In this document: positions 6,211 through 11,412 of the stretch, one piece after another
Position numbering within the stretch: the first letter of the stretch is position 1
Layout of the letters: each line of letters opens with the position of its first letter
Assembly (NCBI GenBank): GCA_947623705.1
Contig: CANQHT010000034.1
Location: 1-11,412 of the forward strand
DNA length: 11,412 bases
Direction of reading: 5' to 3'
Origin: an uncultured Bacilli bacterium
Lineage (GTDB): Bacteria > Bacillota_I > Bacilli_A > RF39 > UBA660
Translations under genes and position numbers: made by a program
The notes under the pieces: model-generated
Database searches by the model: none
Seen by the model: only the letters and a program-made list of their open reading frames with translations
What the model was told of the DNA's origin: nothing

Positions 6211-7882
6211 TACTATTAGTTGCATTTTTCTTTTTTTGTTCATTTAATATTTTAAACCAAAAAACTCTTAAATTATTATTAGGGGCATTTATTTCGGTAA
6301 TTGTCTTATTTAGATATAAGAAATGACTTCCAACTTTTCTTAACATTGGTAAATCTAATTTTTCTAAAGATCTATTTAAGTATAAAAAGTGACTACCTGC
6401 CTTTTGTAATTTAGGAAGACTTAATTCTAATAAAACATCATTAAACCCTAAGAAAGAATCACCAACTTCTTCTAAATTAGGTAAATTTACTACTTGGATA
6501 TTGTTATTAAAGTAAATAAATTGATTACCAGCTCTTTTTAAACTTGGCAAATCTAATTCCGTTATAGCAATATTATACTTCAAAAAATTATGACCTACCC
6601 AAGTTAACTCGGGTGCTTTAAACACTTGTAAAGAACGATTACTAATTAAAAAGTCATCACCAATTGCTTCTACATTAGGTAAAATTAATTCTTCTAAGGA
6701 ATTATTTTTAATTAAAAATTCATTACCAATCTTTTGTAAACTTGCTAAATTTATTTTAGTTATTTTTTTATTTTTGGTTAAAAATCTATTACCTACTACT
6801 AAAACTCCCGGTAAATCTATCTCTTCTAAAGTTTTATTATAATGTAAAAAATTATCCCCAATTTTCTTTAAATCATTACTTTCTATTTTAATTATTTCAT
6901 TATTATCATTTAAAGTTATTTTTACTTCTTCTTTATCTTTTAAAGTTATATTTATTAATTTATCTTCTTTTCCTTTAATAACTTCAATTTTTTCAATATC
7001 TTTTAAAGTATCTATTAAACCATCTTGCCTTTTACTATCATATAAAGTTATCTTTTTATTAACTAAATCTAAAATAAAATAATCAAAAATAACATATTTT
7101 TCTTTTTCATATTTTTTTACTTCAAAGTTATCAATGATAATATTATCAGGACAATAATAAATATTATTCATTTCATAATTATATCTATAAAATTTACCAT
7201 CATTAGCACATACATAGTTAGGCATTTCAAAACTATAACTAGGATTTTGTTGTTTTAAACCATAATATTTTTCAAAACTCATAGTTAAACCATTAATAAT
7301 ATTATCTAAATTATTAGAAAATGTAGCATCAGGATTAGGAACAGCATGATTATAACGATTTTTAATGGATAAAGTATGAGAACCATCTTTCGTAAATTGA
7401 ATACTAATGACACTAGTTCCGTATCTGTCTTGCCTTTCCGGATGGGGATAATCTTCTCGTTTTATCTCTGCAACATCTTTTTTGACTGCAAAAAAGACAT
7501 GACATTTATTTAACCTGAGTCCTCTAAAGGTACATAATTCTTCTCCTCTAGCATAATATTTTCTAAAATTTTGAATTTCTTCTTCCGTATGACATTCATA
7601 TAAATCATAACCAGCTTTAGCTAATAATTCTTTTGGGCTTTCTGTAGCATCAGGAAATTTCTTATCTCTACTTTCAAATTTATTAAAAATAAAATTTTTA
7701 AATTCATCTAAAGATCTACTAAGATATAAATCATTATAAATATTATGACTAGGATTAAAATTACTGGTTAAGATATGCAAAAGAACACCATCTTCTTCTA
7801 AGATAGTGGCAAAATTATCACGACAATAATGGACCATTTGTTCCCCATATAATTTTTTAATCATCTTTAATTCATTTTTCAT
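6203..7882 (-). CDS. LRR protein C: conserved N-terminal domain plus eight-repeat LRR array
   Basis: A 559-residue LRR paralog, the promoter-proximal member of the block; function unknown. The N-terminal domain (about residues 1-335) has the family blocks LYGEQMVHYCRDNFAT, LYECHTEEE (C97, H98), GEELCTF (C117), NKCHVFFAVKKDV (C127), PERQDRYGTSVISIQFT (149-164), LSIKNRYNH (171-179), NPDATFSNNLDNII and NIYYCPDNIIIDNFEVK. Eight full 22-residue repeats follow one partial repeat. The end (NLRVFWFKILNEQKKKN) departs from the repeat pattern and from the ends of A and B. I found no alternative frame that restores it. No signal peptide or membrane helix is seen. The ATG at 7882 aligns with the other family members and lies 13 bases after a perfect extended -10. 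A weak GAAG lies in between and may be only partly within the transcript. It overlaps the start signals of gene B. Confidence 0.85.
   Translation of the reverse strand: MKNELKMIKKLYGEQMVHYCRDNFATILEEDGVLLHILTSNFNPSHNIYNDLYLSRSLDEFKNFIFNKFESRDKKFPDATESPKELLAKAGYDLYECHTEEEIQNFRKYYARGEELCTFRGLRLNKCHVFFAVKKDVAEIKREDYPHPERQDRYGTSVISIQFTKDGSHTLSIKNRYNHAVPNPDATFSNNLDNIINGLTMSFEKYYGLKQQNPSYSFEMPNYVCANDGKFYRYNYEMNNIYYCPDNIIIDNFEVKKYEKEKYVIFDYFILDLVNKKITLYDSKRQDGLIDTLKDIEKIEVIKGKEDKLINITLKDKEEVKITLNDNNEIIKIESNDLKKIGDNFLHYNKTLEEIDLPGVLVVGNRFLTKNKKITKINLASLQKIGNEFLIKNNSLEELILPNVEAIGDDFLISNRSLQVFKAPELTWVGHNFLKYNIAITELDLPSLKRAGNQFIYFNNNIQVVNLPNLEEVGDSFLGFNDVLLELSLPKLQKAGSHFLYLNRSLEKLDLPMLRKVGSHFLYLNKTITEINAPNNNLRVFWFKILNEQKKKNATNSRR
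6290..6877 (-). repeat. 66-bp coding repeats of LRR gene C
   Basis: One partial and eight full 22-residue units. The last two share GSHFLYLN exactly, which suggests a recent duplication within the array. The number of full units (8, against about 10 in A and 5 in B) shows that repeats are gained and lost as whole units. Confidence 0.85.
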
Positions 7883-7895
7883 ATCTATCTTCTAT

Positions 7896-7924
7896 ATTAT
7901 AACAAACTTTAAAAATTTATTTAA
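7896..7924 (-). promoter_or_regulatory. extended -10 promoter of LRR gene C
   Basis: TTAAAT (7924-7919), 17 bases, then TGT-TATAAT (7904-7896) on the - strand. The core TTTGTTATAATATA is identical to that before LRR gene A and spacing to -35 and ATG is the same. The expected leader is only about 7 bases. The promoter lies in the 56-base gap after the ASCH-transglutaminase gene. Confidence 0.75.
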
Positions 7925-7938
7925 TATTTTTACTTTGA

Positions 7939-8835
7939 TTATATGTCTACTTGACACCCATTTTCAGCCCATTCACAAAAATTCTCACTATTAAGATGAT
8001 ATTTTGGTTTCAAATATTCATAAACATACAAATTATCTTCTTCATATTTATTATCTAACATATCTTGAATAAATTTATTTTTAACATCTAATAGTAATTC
8101 TTCTAATGATGGATATTTATGAATACCTTGATAAGGTAACCAGGAGTGTTCAAACCAATAGTAATTATCTTCTTTTTTATAAACTAAAAAGGTATGCGTA
8201 GGTGTATAATTTTCTGTATAATGGGTTATAAAATATGTTTTAAATTCTAAATCAGTATTCTTAAATAGATATCTTTCTAATTCGACTTGATCCCAACAAA
8301 CCCCAACTTTATTTTTTAAAACTTCTTTTGGACTTTGTAAAATATAATTATCTTGAAATAAATCATTTACTTCATAATTTATCTTTTTATTTTTATCTAA
8401 CCAACCATATTCAATATCTTTTAGAATGTTAAATATTTCCTTTTCATCATAATAATTCCAAATACTTAAACGACCTTTAGTTTTGATAGGTTTATCTAGT
8501 GGTTTAACATTTTTTAATATCCAAGCGAATCTCCCCACTTGAAAGTCCCCACATATATATTCTGCATAATGGTTCTTTTTTATATCCTCAACATATTCTT
8601 TTGTCATATAAATAACATCAGTAAGTTCGCATTCACAAATAATTTTACCATAACTGAATGTTAGATTTTTAATTAAATTTTGTAAATCTGCATCAAGATT
8701 TTTAGGTAATTTACTAACCCCGGCATGAATATATAATTTACCCCGGTATGTTGTATTCCAACTTCTTGTTTCAATATGTTTAAGATTATTTTTAATTAAA
8801 GATGCATAAGGCTCTCTAATAGTTAAGCACTTCAT
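7939..8835 (-). CDS. ASCH (PUA-like) domain fused to a transglutaminase-like domain
   Basis: A two-domain protein of 298 residues. Residues 1-127 form an ASCH domain, a PUA-like fold linked to RNA binding or, in YqfB-type members, to N4-acetylcytidine amidohydrolase activity. Visible signs are LTIREPYASLI (4-14), the motif NLKHIETRSW with K19, E22 and R24, YRGKLYIHA (30-38), and a closing VGRFAWIL...GRLSIWNYY. Residues about 135-275 look like a transglutaminase/papain-like domain: VGVCWDQVELERYLF with C180 as possible nucleophile, PTHTFLVY with H214 and YYWFEHSW with E229. The spacing suits a Cys-His-acid triad, but the activity (protease, deamidase, acyltransfer) cannot be told. No signal peptide is seen, so it is cytoplasmic. 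The ATG at 8835 follows GGTGAT. The gene has its own promoter and lies 29 bases after ligD. It may also be reached by read-through from ku-ligD. Confidence 0.75.
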   Translation of the reverse strand: MKCLTIREPYASLIKNNLKHIETRSWNTTYRGKLYIHAGVSKLPKNLDADLQNLIKNLTFSYGKIICECELTDVIYMTKEYVEDIKKNHYAEYICGDFQVGRFAWILKNVKPLDKPIKTKGRLSIWNYYDEKEIFNILKDIEYGWLDKNKKINYEVNDLFQDNYILQSPKEVLKNKVGVCWDQVELERYLFKNTDLEFKTYFITHYTENYTPTHTFLVYKKEDNYYWFEHSWLPYQGIHKYPSLEELLLDVKNKFIQDMLDNKYEEDNLYVYEYLKPKYHLNSENFCEWAENGCQVDI

Positions 8836-8850
8836 ATTATCACCAAAACC

Positions 8851-8879
8851 ATTATAGCATAATTTTATTTTTCTCTGAA
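8851..8879 (-). promoter_or_regulatory. extended -10 promoter of the ASCH-transglutaminase gene
   Basis: On the - strand TTCAGA (8879-8874, 4 of 6 to the -35 consensus) is followed after 17 bases by TGC-TATAAT (8859-8851). The -35 lies inside the last codons of ligD. A Shine-Dalgarno GGTGAT at 8844-8839 lies downstream, so the leader is short but holds a normal site. Confidence 0.7.
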
Positions 8880-9755
8880 TACTGGTTGCCTTAAATGTTT
8901 ATTTGGGGTTCTTTCCATATATTGGACATGACATACTAAATTTGATTTTATATAATTAATATCTTTCTCTAAATCTATAAAAGGACTATTTTTTATAATT
9001 TTACTTTTTATAACTTTGGTATATAAAGCATATTTTTTATTTAACGAAACTTTTCCGACAAAATATAATTTATTATTACGATATTCTCCTAAATATAAAG
9101 TGATACTAGCATTTTTATTGGTATCGGTATACCCACCGATTACAAAAGATTCTTTTTTAAAATTTTTAATCTTTAGCCAATTATTACTTCTCTCGTTGAT
9201 TAAATAGGGACTATCCTTCTTTTTAGCCACAATACCTTCTAAGTCTTGCTTCTCTATTTCTTTAAAAAAAGCCTTGCCTTTTTCTTCAATCCAATTTGTT
9301 TTTAAAAAGTATTCATTCTCGGGATAATTTTTTAAAATTTCTTTTCTTTCTAAAAGAGGCAAATTAGTTAAATCTTTATTCTTCTTATATAAAATATCAA
9401 AACAGACAAAAACTAAAGGGTTTTCTTTACTCAAAGTGCGAATCTTTTCTTTATTTTTTAAATGACTTCGCTCTTGTAACTTACTAAAGTTTGGTTTGTT
9501 ATCTTGAAAAGCTACAATTTCACCATCAAATATGGTATTTTCTTTTACTAATTCTTTAATATTTTGGAGTTCCGGAAATAAAGCGCTTACATCTTGTTTT
9601 TTTCTGGTTTGAACTACTACTTTACTAGGGGATGCAAAAACAACCGCTCTAATGCCATCAAATTTTAATTCATAGATATAATCTTTGGAATCAAAAGGAT
9701 GAGGTATTTCTTTTAATAACATGGGAACCCATTTTCTTTCTTGCCATATACTCAT
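8865..9755 (-). CDS. ligD: ATP-dependent DNA ligase, stand-alone LigD-type ligase domain
   Basis: A DNA ligase of 296 residues that seals breaks brought together by Ku in non-homologous end joining. The nucleotidyltransferase motifs are complete: ELKFDGIR with the adenylated Lys31 (motif I), DGEIVAF with E79, VFVCFDILY (115-123, motif III), EGIVAKKKDSPY (173-184, motif IV) and NNWLKIKNF with K195 and K197 (motif V). The remainder from about 200 is the OB-fold domain, with VIGGY near its start. The size fits the ligase module alone; the polymerase and 3'-phosphoesterase modules found in many LigD proteins are absent here and are not encoded next to it. The ATG at 9755 overlaps the TGA of ku (ATGA). 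The Shine-Dalgarno is weak, so translation is likely coupled to ku. Assignment to LigD rather than another ATP ligase rests on motif style and the ku neighbour. Confidence 0.92.
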   Translation of the reverse strand: MSIWQERKWVPMLLKEIPHPFDSKDYIYELKFDGIRAVVFASPSKVVVQTRKKQDVSALFPELQNIKELVKENTIFDGEIVAFQDNKPNFSKLQERSHLKNKEKIRTLSKENPLVFVCFDILYKKNKDLTNLPLLERKEILKNYPENEYFLKTNWIEEKGKAFFKEIEKQDLEGIVAKKKDSPYLINERSNNWLKIKNFKKESFVIGGYTDTNKNASITLYLGEYRNNKLYFVGKVSLNKKYALYTKVIKSKIIKNSPFIDLEKDINYIKSNLVCHVQYMERTPNKHLRQPVFREK

Positions 9756-10501
9756 TTCTTTTTCAAACTCTTTTCTAATGCTTCTAGTAAATCACTAACT
9801 TGCTCTTTTTGCATCTTTTTTACTTTCTTTATTTCTTTACCATTTAATTTATCATTAATCGCATCTTTAATATTATTTTGATATTCATCTTGATATTTAT
9901 CGGGTTCAAATTTACCTTTCCGCTCTTCAATAATTTTAATCGCTAAATCTAATTCTTTCGGACTCACTTCCGCATTACTTTTTTCTTCTTCGGGTAAGAT
10001 TACTTCTTCTTTAAAAAACAAAGTTGTCATAATGATACCAAAATTACTTAATCTTAAAATACAATAATAAAATTTACTCCCGATAACAGTTTTCGCTAAA
10101 GCCACTTTTTTAACTTTTTTCAAGGCTTCACAAAAAAGACTATAAGATTTACTTTTCTTTTCGGTTTCTAAAAGATAGCTTTTTTCAAAATAAGCGGGGT
10201 CTATTTCTTTAATATCAATAAAAGATACAATTTCAATTTCTTTTTCATTCTCTGGTTTTAATTTATCTAACTCTTCTTTTGGAAATGTTAAATATTTATC
10301 TCTCTCATACTCATACCCTTTAATAATATCTTTTTCTTTAACTTGCGTTTTACAATGTTCACAATATTTCACATAATTTATGCGATGCAAACATTTTTTA
10401 TGAAGTTGATTAAAAGAAGTATCATTATTTCTGATGATGGGATTCATAACGACCGGAATATTTACTAAACCAAAGGATATACTACTATGAATATTAGGCA
10501 T
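9752..10501 (-). CDS. ku: bacterial Ku protein (NHEJ end-binding)
   Basis: A Ku homodimer subunit of about 249 residues that should thread onto double-strand DNA ends and recruit the ligase encoded next to it. It starts with the typical SSISFGLVNIPV. A Cys/His-rich stretch follows (H38, C41, H43, C51, C54, numbered from the longer start), then the usual IKGYEYERDKYLTFPKEELDKL. The central beta-barrel core includes FEKSYLLE and AKTVIGSKFYYCILR. The short lysine-rich C-terminus (KKVKKMQKEQVSDLLEALEKSLKKK in part) resembles the DNA- or ligase-contacting tail of other bacterial Ku proteins. An ATG at 10513 would add MVKI, but it has no ribosome binding site; GGTGAAG lies before the ATG at 10501, which is preferred and matches the usual Ku start. 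ku overlaps ligD by 4 bases and is divergent from the dehydrogenase gene. Confidence 0.93.
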   Translation of the reverse strand: MPNIHSSISFGLVNIPVVMNPIIRNNDTSFNQLHKKCLHRINYVKYCEHCKTQVKEKDIIKGYEYERDKYLTFPKEELDKLKPENEKEIEIVSFIDIKEIDPAYFEKSYLLETEKKSKSYSLFCEALKKVKKVALAKTVIGSKFYYCILRLSNFGIIMTTLFFKEEVILPEEEKSNAEVSPKELDLAIKIIEERKGKFEPDKYQDEYQNNIKDAINDKLNGKEIKKVKKMQKEQVSDLLEALEKSLKKK

Positions 10502-10593
10502 AATCTTCACCATTTTTATTATGGTATATATTACTTATTTTATGTAACCAACTTAGGCATTTAACATAAATTACTATTGAAAGTTGGGATAAA
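10502..10593. promoter_or_regulatory. divergent intergenic region of ku and the dehydrogenase with inverted repeat
   Basis: This 92-base gap must hold the promoters of both genes. CCAACTT (10548-10554) and AAGTTGG (10581-10587) form a 7-bp inverted repeat 26 bases apart. One arm overlaps a possible ku -35 (TTGGTT on -, 10551-10546, with TATACC 17 bases on). The other overlaps the likely ribosome binding site of the dehydrogenase (GGGAT, 10586-10590). It could be an operator or a hairpin hiding that site. The promoter assignments are weak in such AT-rich DNA. Confidence 0.35.
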
Positions 10594-11412
10594 ATGAATT
10601 TTGATTATGAATTTGGCAATACTTATTACAAGTATTTTAAAAATGTTGGTTTTAAATGTACAAAATATAAGATTGTGGCACCACCAGAGGAGCAAGACGA
10701 GCAACCCGGTATGGAATATTTAATGCACCCGTTACCTATTTTTGATGACCCAAAATATCAAGGTAGTAGCAAGTTAAAAAATAAAGTCGCTATTATTACC
10801 GGTGGTGACAGTGGTCTTGGCAGGTCCGCAGCGATTTATTTTGTGAAGGAAGGCGCTAAAGTCGTTATTCCTTATCTAAAGGAAGAAAAAGATGCCGAAG
10901 ATACAAAAGAATATATTGAATCTTTAGGAGGCACTTGTCTTTTACTTAAAGGCGATATTTCCAAAAAAGAATTTTGTGAAGAAATAGTGCAAGAAACCAT
11001 TAATAAATTTGGGAAAATTAATATTTTAGTCAATAATGCCGGTGTCCAATACCAACAAGATAGTTTAGATTGTATTAGTGATGAACAATTTGACTATACA
11101 ATGCAGGTTAATGTCTATGGAATGTTTTATTTAACGAAAGCCACACTTCCTTATTTACATAGTGGTGATTCCATTATTAATTTAAGTTCTGTTACGGTCT
11201 TTTATGGCGAACCTCAGTTAATTGATTATGTGACAACTAAAGCGGCGATTGTTGGGTTTACAAGAGCCTTAGCTAGAAATTTAGCCCTTAAAAATATTCG
11301 GGTTAATGCGATTGCGCCGGGATACTTTTGGACGCCATTACAACCAGCTTGTTGGGAAAAAGAAAAGATTCCTTCTTTAGGTGCCGATGCGGCGATGGCA
11401 AGAATGGCTATG
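10594..11412 (+). CDS. short-chain dehydrogenase/reductase, YdaD/YhdF type (3' end outside window)
   Basis: An NAD(P)-dependent classical SDR oxidoreductase, 273 residues visible and still open at the window end. The nucleotide-binding motif is TGGDSGLGR (69-77). NNAG follows at 147-150, and the catalytic residues are S199, Y212 and K216 in YVTTK, then IRVNAIAPG. The long N-terminal extension with QPGMEYLMHPLP and KYQGSSKLKNK is typical of the general-stress SDR group of Bacillus (YdaD/GS39, YhdF), so a stress-related alcohol or sugar reductase is likely; the substrate is not known. Only the final part should be missing, as relatives are about 285-300 residues long. The ATG at 10594 has a weak site (TTGGGAT) 3 bases upstream. 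Its codons are richer in G and C than those of the LRR genes, as expected for a well-conserved gene. Confidence 0.9.
   Translation, partial: MNFDYEFGNTYYKYFKNVGFKCTKYKIVAPPEEQDEQPGMEYLMHPLPIFDDPKYQGSSKLKNKVAIITGGDSGLGRSAAIYFVKEGAKVVIPYLKEEKDAEDTKEYIESLGGTCLLLKGDISKKEFCEEIVQETINKFGKINILVNNAGVQYQQDSLDCISDEQFDYTMQVNVYGMFYLTKATLPYLHSGDSIINLSSVTVFYGEPQLIDYVTTKAAIVGFTRALARNLALKNIRVNAIAPGYFWTPLQPACWEKEKIPSLGADAAMARMAM

Noticed and set aside
6203..6290. Frameshift at the 3' end of LRR gene C
   Set aside because: The end departs from the repeat pattern, but the other two frames hit stops at once and none restores the consensus; it is more likely a diverged cap.
6120..6326. Open frame of 68 codons on +
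   Set aside because: It lies antisense across the start of LRR gene B and the end of gene C and has no ribosome binding site or recognisable family.
2600..6877. CRISPR-like or non-coding repeat arrays
   Set aside because: The regular 66-bp spacing comes from coded 22-residue LRRs in long intact reading frames; there are no identical repeats with unique spacers.
9016..9207. Open frame of 63 codons on +
   Set aside because: Antisense shadow of the ligase OB-fold region; no start signals.

Overview
The window is very AT-rich, with short intergenic gaps, Shine-Dalgarno sites and extended -10 promoters. These features suggest a low-GC Firmicutes-type bacterium, probably one of the uncultured gut Bacilli close to the Mollicutes or Erysipelotrichia (an inference from gene content and composition). 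The organism should have a cell wall, because a penicillin-binding D,D-carboxypeptidase is present. TGA appears to be a real stop: it ends the third LRR gene inside the ribosome binding site of the next gene, and it ends ku in an ATGA overlap. The genetic code is therefore standard rather than the Mycoplasma code.

Layout. (1) At the left end on + there is a 12-bp tandem repeat, followed by the frameshifted and truncated N-terminus of an OLD-type AAA ATPase/nuclease (131-723). (2) A small Nudix hydrolase on + follows (869-1330); it seems to start at ATA and has hairpins upstream. (3) All genes from 10501 down to 1337 lie on the - strand: ku, a stand-alone ligD-type ligase, an ASCH-transglutaminase fusion, LRR gene C, LRR gene B, a 93-aa unknown protein, LRR gene A and a D-Ala-D-Ala carboxypeptidase. 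(4) At the right end a short-chain dehydrogenase of the YdaD/YhdF type starts on + (10594) and runs off the window, divergent from ku.

How the genes relate. ku and ligD overlap by 4 bases and form a minimal non-homologous end-joining operon without the polymerase and phosphoesterase modules of larger LigD proteins. The ASCH-transglutaminase gene has its own promoter inside the end of ligD. The most striking block is 2.56-7.88 kb. It holds three paralogous proteins that share an unnamed N-terminal domain of about 330 residues, followed by 22-residue leucine-rich repeats in different numbers (about 10, 5 and 8 full copies). None has a signal peptide or membrane segment. Genes A and C carry the same promoter (TTAAAT, 17 bp, TGT-TATAAT) placed so close to the ATG that the messages should be nearly leaderless. 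Gene B has a Shine-Dalgarno site and is coupled to C, with the 93-aa gene directly behind it. This looks like an expanding, recombining family of intracellular recognition or scaffold proteins of unknown role. It is the best candidate here for an undescribed system.

No tRNA, rRNA, CRISPR array, insertion sequence or convincing rho-independent terminator was seen. No gene-free stretch exceeds 300 bases.
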